In this document: piece after piece, positions 24,726 through 33,921 of the stretch
How positions within the stretch are numbered: the stretch's first letter is position 1
How the letters are laid out: each line of letters starts with the position of its first letter
Assembly (NCBI GenBank): GCA_030525785.1
Contig: JAUNEA010000004.1
Location: 1-64,000, forward strand
From: Cardiobacteriaceae bacterium
GTDB lineage: Bacteria; Pseudomonadota; Gammaproteobacteria; Cardiobacteriales; Cardiobacteriaceae
Reading direction: 5' to 3'
Length of the DNA: 64,000 nucleotides
Notes under the pieces: generated by a model
Seen by the model: only the letters and a program-made list of their open reading frames with translations
Told to the model about the DNA's origin: nothing
Database searches by the model: none
Program-made: the position numbers and the translations under genes

Positions 24726-26861
24726 TTATTGACGTAAGTTACTGAATTTATCAACTTGATTGATACGTTTATCAATGATACGCGGAGTAACAAAGACTAA
24801 CAATTCATCTTTGGTAAACTCACGGTCTCTTTGTTTAAACGCTTCACCCAACAATGGAATATCGCCAAGTACAGGAACTTTTTTGTCAGTGGCTGTTTGC
24901 GTTTGACGATAGAATCCACCTAAAACAATGGTTTCGCCACTATCCACCAAAACGCTGGTTTCCAATTGGTTCGTGCTTATTGAGAAAGTATCGCCACCTT
25001 CGTAGACCATTTTTTCAGCAATCGCATCGTTAGTTACTCTCAATTCCATATTGACCATATAATTTGGCGTAATACGAGGCGTAACATCAAGTGACAATAC
25101 AACATCTTTATAATTTACTGTTGTACCACTATCCGAACGTACAAAGGTTGGGATTTGGAGACCTGCTGCAACTTTTGCTTGCACACCGTCTTGAGTAACC
25201 ACACGTGGGCTAGAAATAACTTCTGCTTCTCCCTCGTTCTGCATCGCTGTCAATTCCATATTGATGTTGAAATCACCACTTAAAATAGACAAACCTAATT
25301 GGGTGTTATCACTGACACTACCAACATTAACCCCTAAACGGCTTTGTAACTGTGAAGCTGCAGCTGTTGTGGCAGCAGGCGTAGCTGAACCAACTGCACC
25401 AGAAACAGATGATAAGGTTGGCACAGATCCTCTTGTATAAACCTCATTATTATAGCTTGTATTGCTAAATCTCAAGCCAAATGAACGATCAAAGCTATCT
25501 GTTGTGCGAACAATACGCGCATCAACCAAAACTTGACGCACTGGTTCATCCAATTTTGCAATCAGCTCTTCAATATCGCGAAGTTTTTCAGGAATATCAC
25601 TCACCAAAAGCATGTTGGTACGAGGATCGGTAGTAACACGGCCTCTTGATGAAAGAATAGAATCTTGAACCGCCAAACTATTGCCCGCTGTTGAGTACTC
25701 ACCTACACGTGATTTTTCTAAAATTGCTTTTAAATCATCAGCTTTCGCATAATTCACTTGAATCATGACAGTCTGTGTAGGAGTATTTTGACTTTTCTCA
25801 CGAATTGCAATTAAGGCATCAATTTCTGATTTATCCAATTCTTGAGCTGGAGCAATGTAGTAAACATTATCATTAACACGTTTACCCAAATTTTTGGTTT
25901 TCAAGATAATATCAAGCGCTTTGTCCCAAGGAACATTCACAAGACGCAAAGTAATGTTACCCGTTACTGTATCACTAACCACAAAGTTATTACCTGTAAA
26001 TTCTGCGATAATTTGTAAAACAGCACGAACTTCAATATCTTGGAAATTCAGAGTTAATGGCTCACCACGATATTGGCGTGTTTCTGTAAATCCATCAATC
26101 TGATTTTTCATTTTATCAAGGTTAACTTGATCAGGTTTTTTCACCTCTAATGTGTAAGTATCATCACTTTGATAGACTGAGAATTCAAAAGGATTTTTCC
26201 CCATATCAACGGTGATTTTGCTTCCCTTTTGAGTGCGATTAATATCAATGGCTGTCACAGGTGTTTTGTATTCACTAACCATTAAGCGCTTTAATTCATC
26301 TTTATTCGCTGTATAGTTAGAAATATCAATAACAACAGAGCTACCTTGTTTTTGCACATCAACCACAGAATGCTTTGATGAAGGAACATTAAAGGTAAAA
26401 ATACCTGTATTATCGCGTGTACTTTTAAACGTTGGATTTAAACCGCGAGCCTGAGGAGCTTGTGCGGCAGGAGTAGCTTTCGGAGCTTGTGCTTGCAAAG
26501 CGCTTCCATCAAGAGCTACAACAACATCTTGATCTTGTACACCAATAGAGTAACGCATTTGAGTCGCTAAATTAATCACCGCACGAGCGCCATCAGGTTT
26601 AGCTACAAAATCAACACCATAAATACCTGTAGAGGCAACAGGAATTTGTTTCGCTGCCTGATCTACAGTAACCCCTTTAAAATCCAAAACAATCATTTTG
26701 GGATCATTAGAGGTATATTCGCTAGGTTGGTAAGCTGCTGCGCCTTTAAACAACAGATAATAAGCACCTGCTCCATTTGTGCGTTGTTCTACTTGACCAA
26801 TTGTTGCTGCATGGATACTTGAAGCAAGCAATGCAACACAACCAAAAATAACACGTTTCAT
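24726..26861 (-). CDS. pilQ: PilQ, type IV pilus secretin
   Basis: PilQ forms the outer-membrane ring through which type IV pili extend and, in competent bacteria, through which DNA enters. The 711-residue protein has a cleavable signal (MKRVIFGCVALLASSIHA) and two AMIN-like beta domains (about 20-120 and 150-245). A secretin/TonB short N-terminal domain follows near 270-330 (LNFQDIEVRAVLQIIAEFTG), then an N1-type domain. The secretin pore domain covers about 430-690, with VPVLGDIPLLGEAFKQ and the ending VFVTPRIID. It is last in the pilMNOPQ operon. The palindrome is rare here and mostly degenerate. Confidence 0.96.
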   Translation of the reverse strand: MKRVIFGCVALLASSIHAATIGQVEQRTNGAGAYYLLFKGAAAYQPSEYTSNDPKMIVLDFKGVTVDQAAKQIPVASTGIYGVDFVAKPDGARAVINLATQMRYSIGVQDQDVVVALDGSALQAQAPKATPAAQAPQARGLNPTFKSTRDNTGIFTFNVPSSKHSVVDVQKQGSSVVIDISNYTANKDELKRLMVSEYKTPVTAIDINRTQKGSKITVDMGKNPFEFSVYQSDDTYTLEVKKPDQVNLDKMKNQIDGFTETRQYRGEPLTLNFQDIEVRAVLQIIAEFTGNNFVVSDTVTGNITLRLVNVPWDKALDIILKTKNLGKRVNDNVYYIAPAQELDKSEIDALIAIREKSQNTPTQTVMIQVNYAKADDLKAILEKSRVGEYSTAGNSLAVQDSILSSRGRVTTDPRTNMLLVSDIPEKLRDIEELIAKLDEPVRQVLVDARIVRTTDSFDRSFGLRFSNTSYNNEVYTRGSVPTLSSVSGAVGSATPAATTAAASQLQSRLGVNVGSVSDNTQLGLSILSGDFNINMELTAMQNEGEAEVISSPRVVTQDGVQAKVAAGLQIPTFVRSDSGTTVNYKDVVLSLDVTPRITPNYMVNMELRVTNDAIAEKMVYEGGDTFSISTNQLETSVLVDSGETIVLGGFYRQTQTATDKKVPVLGDIPLLGEAFKQRDREFTKDELLVFVTPRIIDKRINQVDKFSNLRQ

Positions 26862-26891
26862 TATTTATCCTTTCCTCAAATATTCAAAATC

Positions 26892-27476
26892 TTAATGTAC
26901 CTGCATCGTTGCTGGTTTTTCCTGATAACAGTTAGAAATTTTGTGCAACTCTGTCGCTTTTAAATCTCCGAAATTAACCTCATTGATTTTACCATGATTT
27001 GTTCCCAATTTTTCGCCATATTGAGCTAGAATAACGCCAGAATCAGGAGTCTTAATAAGCGCTTTAAATTGACCATCAGGATCTTTACCACGTTCTTTAG
27101 AACCATGAGATTTACCAATAACACCTACCATCTGCAAACTCATCAACTCATAATTCTCCAAATAACCTGTTACAGGGGGAGCATTTGGAATAGCGCAATC
27201 TTCTTGCTTACTCATACTCGTGACTGCAATACCCTCAATTTCTTTGGGCTTAACAAATCCTTTTAAATCAAATGGATTAGAGTTTCCTGTGTACTTAGCA
27301 GGCACATAAACTTGTTCTTGTGGAAGCTCACCCAAATCTAAGTTTGGATTAGGTCTAACCGAAATTTTTACATCTGCCAAGTAGCTTTCCAATTCATTGA
27401 CTGGATTTTCTTTCAAAAATCCTGTTAAGCAAGCTAAGGCTACAATATTCACTGATAACCATTTATTTTTTGTCAT
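26892..27476 (-). CDS. pilP: PilP, type IV pilus assembly protein
   Basis: PilP links the inner-membrane PilNO complex to the PilQ secretin in the periplasm. The 194-residue protein has an N-terminal hydrophobic stretch ending in ALAC, a weak lipobox consistent with the family being lipoproteins. A flexible Pro/Asn-rich linker follows (NPFDLKGFVKPKE), then the beta-sandwich HR domain (LENYELMSLQMVGVIG ... VILAQYGEKLGTNHGKI). The ATG at 27476 is preferred over a GTG at 27485. It lies between pilO and pilQ with short gaps. One degenerate palindrome copy is inside. Confidence 0.9.
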   Translation of the reverse strand: MTKNKWLSVNIVALACLTGFLKENPVNELESYLADVKISVRPNPNLDLGELPQEQVYVPAKYTGNSNPFDLKGFVKPKEIEGIAVTSMSKQEDCAIPNAPPVTGYLENYELMSLQMVGVIGKSHGSKERGKDPDGQFKALIKTPDSGVILAQYGEKLGTNHGKINEVNFGDLKATELHKISNCYQEKPATMQVH

Positions 27477-27491
27477 GGCATTCACCCTATT

Positions 27492-28109
27492 CTACTTATT
27501 ATCGTCCGCCGTGAAAAGCGCTTTATCACCTGGACTATAGATATAAGTTTGCAATGAACTATCAATATCCAACAGGTTAGCATCGCCTTTCACCAATTTA
27601 ATGGTCATATCAGAAACGTTTAAAATCCGCTCCAACTCCGAAATATCTTGCACAAACTTTGCAAAGTTGCCGTATTGAGTCTGCACATTTAAGCGAATAG
27701 GTTTAATATTATAATAACTCTCTTTAATCATATTTTCATTTGGTGAAATCAAATTAAAATTGATTTGGTTTTTGGTCGCAGAGTCATAAACATTTTTAAT
27801 TAAAGCAGGCATTTCTTCATCAGAAGGTAAATATTTCAGTTTACCTTTCAATAAAGCAATAAGCTCATCATTGCGTTGTTGGTATTTAGGAAGATCCAAA
27901 GTTTCTTGGAATAGCTTTTTATGCTTATCCTTTAGACCATTCATGGTTTCCTCATTCTGAGTCTGTTGCATGATAATCTCTTCACGCATCAACTTATTAT
28001 AACCGAACACCATTGCTAAAACCATAACAGCCCATAAAATTACTTGGTAATAAATTGGCCAAGTTCCTGGATTATTGGTATCCAATTGAGAGATAGGAAC
28101 AATTTTCAT
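27492..28109 (-). CDS. pilO: PilO, type IV pilus alignment protein
   Basis: PilO is a bitopic inner-membrane protein that dimerises with PilN and positions the pilus machine. The 205-residue product has one transmembrane helix at about 22-42 (YYQVILWAVMVLAMVFGY) and a coiled coil to about residue 80. A ferredoxin-like periplasmic domain follows, with INFNLISPNE and the conserved IRLNVQTQYGNFAKFVQDIS-type strand-helix. Spacing to pilN is 17 bases and to pilP 15 bases, consistent with one transcript. Confidence 0.93.
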   Translation of the reverse strand: MKIVPISQLDTNNPGTWPIYYQVILWAVMVLAMVFGYNKLMREEIIMQQTQNEETMNGLKDKHKKLFQETLDLPKYQQRNDELIALLKGKLKYLPSDEEMPALIKNVYDSATKNQINFNLISPNENMIKESYYNIKPIRLNVQTQYGNFAKFVQDISELERILNVSDMTIKLVKGDANLLDIDSSLQTYIYSPGDKALFTADDNK

Positions 28110-28126
28110 AATACACCTAGCTATTA

Positions 28127-28723
28127 TTATTTTGCATTTTTCTCATCGCCATACACGACAGGAACCGTCACAGTAAACTCTTTCACTTCCGAACCATCTG
28201 CCACTTCAAAGCTTTCGTTATTACTTGCACGAACGATACCAGAAGGATTCAAACTTGAGACCCCAGCATATTTGAACTTATTCATCGCTAACATAAAATC
28301 AGAAACTGCCGCATCATTTTCAGCATAACCTTTGATCTCAACAGTTTTGGCTGAAGCTTTATAAGTAATGCTGTTTAAGAACACTGTATCAGGAATGCCG
28401 TTAGCCAAATAATCCATCAACTCAACCACAAAGCCCCGCTGACCTTGAAGCTGGTCAATTGCCTGAACCTGGCGAGTTGCCTCATCATTCAACTCTTTAA
28501 TTTTCTGAATTTTTTGCTCCGTCTGTTCCAATCCTTGGATTTCTTGTTCAAGTGTTGAAATAGCCTCATATTGTCCATCAACATATTGTTTTTGCAAATA
28601 ACGGTCACCAAAAAGCACACCTGCCACCAAAAGCGCTAAAATGCTGGTAATAGATACAAAAACCTTCTGTTGCGCTTCTCGTTTTTTCGCACGCCAAGGT
28701 TGTAAGTTAAATTTTCTTGCCAT
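28127..28723 (-). CDS. pilN: PilN, type IV pilus alignment protein
   Basis: PilN pairs with PilO in the inner membrane. Its short cytoplasmic N-terminus binds PilM. The chosen start gives MARKFNLQPWRAKKREA, the PilM-binding peptide pattern (family consensus INLLPWR), then a transmembrane helix at about 22-42 and a coiled coil. A ferredoxin-like domain comes last (LMDYLANGIPDTVFLNS). An earlier in-frame ATG at 28738 would overlap pilM; the one at 28723 lies four bases past the pilM stop and begins at the conserved peptide. Confidence 0.94.
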   Translation of the reverse strand: MARKFNLQPWRAKKREAQQKVFVSITSILALLVAGVLFGDRYLQKQYVDGQYEAISTLEQEIQGLEQTEQKIQKIKELNDEATRQVQAIDQLQGQRGFVVELMDYLANGIPDTVFLNSITYKASAKTVEIKGYAENDAAVSDFMLAMNKFKYAGVSSLNPSGIVRASNNESFEVADGSEVKEFTVTVPVVYGDEKNAK

Positions 28724-28727
28724 ACTC

Positions 28728-29765
28728 TTAACCTTCAATTGCTAAACCAACTGCTAAAGCATGATTCACGCCTGTTTGTAGCAATCCATCTTTGCTATCC
28801 AACGCTTCAGCAAGTTTACCTTTGATATACAAAGAGAGATCGAGCAATTTAACCTCGTATCCCAATTCTTCGTTTAAACGCTCCGCTAATCTGAACAAAC
28901 GAGAGCCACCGCCAATCATATACAATGCTCGCACTGGCTCTTTACCATGCTCACCGCTTGCTTCAAAAAAGTCTGTTACCAAACGAACTTGTTCAACAAA
29001 GGTATTTACATAAGGCGACAACACCAAATCATCGTAATCTGTACGAGAAAAATCGTTGGTAATTTTACGATTCTCTGCCGTATCATCGCTGACATCAAAC
29101 ATATCCATAATGATATCATTAACGTTTTTACCACCAATTTGTTGCTCACGATTAAAGAGTAACTCAGAGCCTTTACAGAAGTAGAATCGGCTACGCGCGT
29201 AACCAATATCTACTACCAACACAACACCATCATCTAAGCCTTCCGTTTTGGTTACATAACCCATCAGACGAGCAATAGCTAAGGCATCAATATCTACACA
29301 AGGAGCATCAAAGCTCTTTGGTAAACCTTTCAAGAGATTAACTTTATCATCAGCGATATCACGTCTTACTGCTGCTGCAACGCAAGTTCCATCTTTACTG
29401 ACTTTTTCATCAAAATCAAAATAAACGCTTTCCATTGGGAATGGAATAGCTTGAGCAAGCTCCAATTCAACTCGACCTTCTAAAGCATTGCCTTCCAATG
29501 GAGAGTCAATGGTAATACTACGCATGACCACATCACTGAAATTCACATGCAAAACAGGTACGCCCTTACTCATTTTCTGCTTTTTCAAAGCGCTCATAAC
29601 AATCTTACTTAACGCCTCTTTATCGCGCTGCTCTCTTACTTCAGCAGGGATAGTTTCATAGGTTAAGTGCGTGATTGTTATTGATTTTGACGTTTGTTTG
29701 ATGCGAGCTAGCTTAACGCTATACTGCCCCACATCAATACCAATAACCTCAGGTTTCCCCAGCAT
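28728..29765 (-). CDS. pilM: PilM, actin-like type IV pilus protein
   Basis: PilM is a cytoplasmic actin-fold ATP-binding protein that sits under the PilNO complex. The 345-residue protein has the phosphate-1 motif GIDVGQYSVKLARI, the phosphate-2-like VVLVVDIGYARSRFYF, and the adenosine-loop region LYMIGGGSRL. It opens the pilMNOPQ operon, 33 bases downstream of gltA on the same strand, with AAGGAG upstream of the ATG. The mrcA/ponA gene often found divergent to pilM is missing here. Confidence 0.95.
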   Translation of the reverse strand: MLGKPEVIGIDVGQYSVKLARIKQTSKSITITHLTYETIPAEVREQRDKEALSKIVMSALKKQKMSKGVPVLHVNFSDVVMRSITIDSPLEGNALEGRVELELAQAIPFPMESVYFDFDEKVSKDGTCVAAAVRRDIADDKVNLLKGLPKSFDAPCVDIDALAIARLMGYVTKTEGLDDGVVLVVDIGYARSRFYFCKGSELLFNREQQIGGKNVNDIIMDMFDVSDDTAENRKITNDFSRTDYDDLVLSPYVNTFVEQVRLVTDFFEASGEHGKEPVRALYMIGGGSRLFRLAERLNEELGYEVKLLDLSLYIKGKLAEALDSKDGLLQTGVNHALAVGLAIEG

Positions 29766-29797
29766 AATAACTCCTTAATAAAAAGATATTGCTTATT

Positions 29798-31063
29798 TTA
29801 CACCCTGCGCTCAGGTTCACCAACATAAAGTTGACGCGGACGACTAATTTTGTATCCTTCTTGAATCATCTCATGCCAATGCGCTACCCAACCTGCTGTT
29901 CTTGCCACAGCAAACAAAACGGTAAACATATTGACAGGAATCCCCAAAGCGCTGTAAATAATTCCTGAATAAAAATCAACATTCGGATAAAGCTTGCGTT
30001 CAATGAAATAGTCATCACTCAAAGCAGCCTCTTCCAAACGTCTAGCTAATTCCATACGTGGATCATTGCCATAATGCTCTAAAATCTCATAGCAAACCTT
30101 TTGAATAATTTTTGCTCGCGGATCATAATTACGATAAACACGATGGCCAAAGCCCATTAATTTAAATGGATCATTCTTATCTTTTGCTTTCTCAATATAT
30201 TTTTTAATATTCTCAACAGAGCCAATTTGATCAAGCATATTTAAGACAGCTTCATTCGCACCACCATGTGCTGGCCCCCACAAAGCTGCAATGCCTGCAG
30301 AAACAGCGGCAAAAGGATTGGTTCCTGTACTTCCCGCCATACGAACCGTTGAAGTTGAAGCGTTTTGTTCATGGTCTGCATGTAAAATAAACAACAAATC
30401 AATTGCTTTAACTGCCAGCGGATTGATTTCATAGTTCAATCCAGGTCGCTCAAACATCATGCGCAAAAAGCTTTCAATATACCCTTCTTCTTGTTTAGGG
30501 CTTACAAAATGATAACCACGATTATGACGATAAGTTGCCGCAGCAATACTTGGCATTTTAGCAATTAAGCGTAAAGCTGTGATATAACGAGCCTCAGGAT
30601 TATTAATATCCAAAGCCTCATGATAAAAGGAAGCCATAGAGCCAACAATTCCTGTCATCATAGCCATTGGGTGAGCATCGTATTTGAAGCCATCAAAATA
30701 GCGGTCAATGCGCTTATTAAGAAAACGATAGAATTTAATTTTTTCCTCAAAATCTTTGCTTTGAGATTCATCAGGCAGTTCACCGTGATAAAGCAAATAA
30801 GCAACATCTAAGAAATTTTTCTTCGCACACAAATCCTCAATAGGATAACCACGATAGAGCAATTTCCCTTCGCCACCATCAATAAACGTGATCTTACTTT
30901 CACAACTTGAAGTTGCTGTAAAACCTGGATCATGAGTGAAGTAACCCATAGTCTTGGGCACTGCTGCAATGTCAATCACAGGCTTACCTAGCGTTGGCTC
31001 CAACACAGGCAATTCAAGCTCAATATTACGCGATTTATCGCTTAATGTTACTGTTTTTTGCAT
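29798..31063 (-). CDS. gltA: Citrate synthase (type II, NADH-sensitive class)
   Basis: GltA condenses acetyl-CoA and oxaloacetate at the entry of the TCA cycle. The 421-residue sequence is typical of the hexameric Gram-negative enzyme: a small N-terminal beta domain (LPVLEPTLGKPVIDI), then GEGKLLYRGYPIEDL, LHADHEQNASTSTVRM with catalytic His, GPAHGGANEAVL with catalytic His, GFGHRVYRNYDPRA, and PNVDFYSGIIY with catalytic Asp. It lies immediately upstream of pilM and may be cotranscribed with it. It contains no intact palindrome, only CAAAGCGCTG near 29947. Confidence 0.97.
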   Translation of the reverse strand: MQKTVTLSDKSRNIELELPVLEPTLGKPVIDIAAVPKTMGYFTHDPGFTATSSCESKITFIDGGEGKLLYRGYPIEDLCAKKNFLDVAYLLYHGELPDESQSKDFEEKIKFYRFLNKRIDRYFDGFKYDAHPMAMMTGIVGSMASFYHEALDINNPEARYITALRLIAKMPSIAAATYRHNRGYHFVSPKQEEGYIESFLRMMFERPGLNYEINPLAVKAIDLLFILHADHEQNASTSTVRMAGSTGTNPFAAVSAGIAALWGPAHGGANEAVLNMLDQIGSVENIKKYIEKAKDKNDPFKLMGFGHRVYRNYDPRAKIIQKVCYEILEHYGNDPRMELARRLEEAALSDDYFIERKLYPNVDFYSGIIYSALGIPVNMFTVLFAVARTAGWVAHWHEMIQEGYKISRPRQLYVGEPERRV

Positions 31064-31156
31064 AAAAAATCCCCTCGTCTCAAGTTGCTATTCTCTAGGA
31101 AAATCCACTATTTAAGGAGGGGAAAGTTAATCGATTATTAATGCACTGTCAAGTTT

Positions 31157-31402
31157 TTACGCTTTCTTACCGTATTTACGACGGAAGCGATCCACACGAC
31201 CAGCGGTATCCACGATATTTTGCTTGCCTGTGTAGAATGGGTGAGACTTGCTGCTCACGTCCACGCGAATCAGAGGATACTCTTGACCATCTAAAGTAAT
31301 CTTCTCTTTAGCTTCAACAGTAGAGCGCGTAATAAAAACATCGTTGGTGCTAACATCTTGGAACACAACAGGGCGATAGTTAGGGTGAATAGAAGGTTTC
31401 AT
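31157..31402 (-). CDS. rpmE2: Ribosomal protein L31, zinc-free type B
   Basis: The 81-residue protein ([20 protein letters not shown]) is type B L31. It has no cysteine, so it lacks the zinc site of classical L31. Conserved type B features are [12 protein letters not shown] and [11 protein letters not shown]. The start at 31402 is fixed by the family N-terminus; a longer frame runs into promoter sequence. It is the second zinc-free ribosomal protein in this window after L36. It has its own promoter and no Zur-like dyad that I can see. Confidence 0.94.
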   Translation of the reverse strand: MKPSIHPNYRPVVFQDVSTNDVFITRSTVEAKEKITLDGQEYPLIRVDVSSKSHPFYTGKQNIVDTAGRVDRFRRKYGKKA

Positions 31403-31439
31403 AAAATCTCCAAAAATGGGTTTTGTGTCAAAGGCGCAA

Positions 31440-31468
31440 ATTTTACAATTACCCACTTGATATAGCAA
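31440..31468 (-). promoter_or_regulatory. Promoter of rpmE2
   Basis: On the minus strand TTGCTA (31468-31463), 17-base spacer, TAAAAT (31445-31440). The start codon of L31 is about 38 bases downstream. Confidence 0.6.
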
Positions 31469-31566
31469 GAACAAAGCGCTTTTTTTGTTTATACTATCCA
31501 CTCTCAACTGCCTGTTAAGGCATTTATTTCTAAGATACTTCCCTAAAAATAAACCAGGAAATCCTC

Positions 31567-32940
31567 ATGAAGCATCAACGTCTACAACGTGTTTACATCG
31601 AAACCTATGGCTGCCAAATGAACGAATACGACTCCTCCAAAATGCTTGCCGTACTCAAAGTTTCCCACAATATGGAGCCTGTCAAAACTGCTGAAGAGGC
31701 TGATTTACTACTCCTCAATACCTGCTCCATTCGAGAAAAAGCCCAAGAGAAAGTATTCTCTTTGATTGGGCGTTGGAAAGAGCTGAAAGATGAAAAACCC
31801 CATATTATGATTGCAGTAGGTGGCTGTGTTGCCTCGCAGGAAGGCGAAGAATTGCGTCGCCGTGCGCCTGCGGTGGATATTGTTTTTGGCCCTCAAACAC
31901 TCCATCGCCTACCCAATCTCATCACCGAAGCCCAAGAAAAACGAGATGGCGTAGTTGATGTCTCCTTCCCTGAAATCGAAAAATTTGACCATTTACCTGA
32001 GCCACGCGCGGAAGGTCCAACAGCTTTTGTTTCCATTATGGAAGGTTGCTCGAAGTATTGCACTTTCTGTGTTGTCCCCTACACACGTGGCGAAGAAGTC
32101 AGTCGCCCCTTTGATGATGTGATTGCAGAATGCGCTTCTTTAGCGGCACAGGGCGTGCGTGAAATTAATTTATTAGGGCAAAATGTTAATGCCTATCGTG
32201 GCGAAATGCACGATGGCAATATTGCTGATTTAGCCTTATTGATTGAATATGTAGCAGCAATTGACGGTATTGACCGCATTCGTTTCACTACCTCTCATCC
32301 TATGGAATTTACCGACCGTTTAATTGAGGTTTATGGTCGTGTTCCACAATTGGTTTCCCATTTACATTTACCTGTACAAAGCGGCTCAGATAAAGTGCTG
32401 GCATTGATGAAACGCGGACACAAAAGCGCTTACTATATTGAACTTTTAAAAAAAATACGCGCCATTCGCCCCAATATTAGTTTCTCTTCTGATTTTATTA
32501 TCGGCTTTCCAGGCGAAGAAGAAGAAGATTTTGAAGCCACCATGAATCTCATTGAAGAGATTTTCTACGATACTTCTTTCAGCTTTATTTACAGTCCACG
32601 TCCTGGAACACCTGCTGCTGCAATGCCTGACCGTATCCCTATGGAAGTTAAAAAAGCCCGTTTAGCACGTTTACAAGCTCGTATTTTGGAAATGGCACAC
32701 CAAATTTCAGAAAATATGGTTGGCACAGAGCAATGGGTATTGGTTGATGGAATTTCAAAAAAGAATGAACATGAAGTCTGTGGGCGAACAGAAAACAATC
32801 GAGTTGTCAATTTTCAAGCTCCTAAAAGCTTAATTGGGCGTTTTGCAAAAGTAGTGATTACTGATGCCTATAGAAATTCTTTGCGCGGACGACTGGTTGA
32901 AGTTGAAGCCCCTAAAGCCCCAATTCGCTATACAGCCTAA
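31567..32940 (+). CDS. miaB: MiaB, tRNA methylthiotransferase
   Basis: MiaB is a radical-SAM enzyme with two iron-sulfur clusters that adds the 2-methylthio group to isopentenyl-A37 of tRNAs reading U-starting codons. The 457-residue protein has the UPF0004 domain cysteines C16 (ETYGCQMN), C53 (NTCSIRE) and C87 (GGCVAS). The radical-SAM triad is C161, C165 and C168 (GCSKYCTFC), and a C-terminal TRAM domain runs from about residue 375. It stands alone, divergent from rpmE2. One palindrome variant is inside and one is just after the stop. Confidence 0.97.
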   Translation: MKHQRLQRVYIETYGCQMNEYDSSKMLAVLKVSHNMEPVKTAEEADLLLLNTCSIREKAQEKVFSLIGRWKELKDEKPHIMIAVGGCVASQEGEELRRRAPAVDIVFGPQTLHRLPNLITEAQEKRDGVVDVSFPEIEKFDHLPEPRAEGPTAFVSIMEGCSKYCTFCVVPYTRGEEVSRPFDDVIAECASLAAQGVREINLLGQNVNAYRGEMHDGNIADLALLIEYVAAIDGIDRIRFTTSHPMEFTDRLIEVYGRVPQLVSHLHLPVQSGSDKVLALMKRGHKSAYYIELLKKIRAIRPNISFSSDFIIGFPGEEEEDFEATMNLIEEIFYDTSFSFIYSPRPGTPAAAMPDRIPMEVKKARLARLQARILEMAHQISENMVGTEQWVLVDGISKKNEHEVCGRTENNRVVNFQAPKSLIGRFAKVVITDAYRNSLRGRLVEVEAPKAPIRYTA

Positions 32941-33001
32941 CTATTGACTTCCCCTACTTAAAACCCAAAGCGCTTTTATTTTATAAAAATAAAGTAAAGG
33001 C

Positions 33002-33029
33002 TTTACAGATTAATTTTTTGTACTATAAT
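33002..33029 (+). promoter_or_regulatory. Promoter of the H-NS-like gene
   Basis: TTTACA (33002-33007), 16-base spacer, perfect TATAAT (33024-33029). The start codon is 40 bases downstream with AAAGGAAAA as ribosome-binding site. The region in front is very A+T rich. Confidence 0.75.
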
Positions 33030-33068
33030 CCCCCCTTTCTAAACAACAAACAACTAAAGGAAAAAACC

Positions 33069-33374
33069 ATGAGTTCATCTTTACAAGAACTATTCCAACA
33101 TATTGATCAACTTTCAAATGATGACTTTGAAGCTGTCATTAATCACGTTGATAAACAAAGAAAACGCCGTGTTCGCGAAATCATGGCAGAGGCACAACGC
33201 CAAGCTAGTCGCTTCTTACAAGACAGTGCTGATAGCAATGTTAAAGTTCGCGCTCCTGCTAAATTCCGCAGCCCTTATGACCCAAGCCAAACTTGGAGCG
33301 GATTTGGTCGTAAACCTCAATGGTTTATTCAATATTTAAATGGCGGTGGTCGCGAAGAAGATTTAGCGATCTGA
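33069..33374 (+). CDS. H-NS family nucleoid-associated protein
   Basis: The 101-residue protein has an N-terminal helical/coiled-coil oligomerisation segment (about 1-50). The C-terminal H-NS DNA-binding motif follows: KFRSPYDPSQTWSGFGRKPQW at about 66-86, matching the family pattern YxxPxxPxxTWSGxGRxPxW. Such proteins bind curved A+T-rich DNA and silence transcription. The start at 33069 is set by AAGGA eight bases upstream; an upstream frame to 33018 overlaps the promoter. It is a one-gene unit with its own promoter and terminator. It contains no palindrome copy. Confidence 0.92.
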   Translation: MSSSLQELFQHIDQLSNDDFEAVINHVDKQRKRRVREIMAEAQRQASRFLQDSADSNVKVRAPAKFRSPYDPSQTWSGFGRKPQWFIQYLNGGGREEDLAI

Positions 33375-33416
33375 TTGTGAGAACAATCCTCACGCCCATC
33401 GGCTAAAAAAGCCATT

Positions 33417-33450
33417 AAAATAGCACGCCGAAACGCGTGCTATTTTATTA
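33417..33450 (+). terminator. Terminator after the H-NS-like gene
   Basis: AAAATAGCACGC (33417-33428) pairs with GCGTGCTATTTT (33435-33446) around the loop CGAAAC; the stem's own A/T ends give U-tracts on both strands. A smaller hairpin, GATTGT/ACAATC, lies at 33373-33388. Confidence 0.85.
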
Positions 33451-33510
33451 ATCCTCTTCTGCTTTCCATTTCCAAAAGCGCTTTGATTTACACTTTTGCA
33501 AGGATAAAAC

Positions 33511-33921
33511 ATGACCATTTTTAGCAAAATTTTAACGGGCGAAATTCCCAGCGCCAAAGTTTATGAAGACGATTGGATTTATGTTTTCATGGACGCATTC
33601 CCCCAAAGTCTTGGGCATACTTTAATTATCCCCAAACGCGCCGCTCCCGATTTATTCAGCGTAGATACAGAATCCTTACAACACATCATTCTCTTCAGTC
33701 AAAAGCTTGCGCACGCTCAAAAAAGCGCTTTGAATGCTGATGGCATTCGCGTGGTTCAATACAATGGCGCTGCCGCTGGACAAACCGTTTTCCATTACCA
33801 CATGCATTTAATACCTATGTGGGAAGGAAAAAAGCTAGGCAATCATTATTCAGGCGCAGCTCCACTTGAGGAATTACAAGCCACTGCTGCCAAAATCCAA
33901 AGCGCTTTGGAGCTTGACTAA
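33511..33921 (+). CDS. hinT: HIT-family nucleotide hydrolase (HinT-like)
   Basis: HIT proteins hydrolyse phosphoramidate or nucleotide substrates. The 136-residue product starts [19 protein letters not shown] and has the histidine triad HYHMHLIP near residue 95. It resembles HinT-type histidine triad proteins. The ATG has AAGGAT seven or so bases upstream. Its stop codon overlaps the argC start (TAATG). Two palindrome copies occur (QKSAL and IQSALELD at the extreme C-terminus). Confidence 0.92.
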   Translation: MTIFSKILTGEIPSAKVYEDDWIYVFMDAFPQSLGHTLIIPKRAAPDLFSVDTESLQHIILFSQKLAHAQKSALNADGIRVVQYNGAAAGQTVFHYHMHLIPMWEGKKLGNHYSGAAPLEELQATAAKIQSALELD

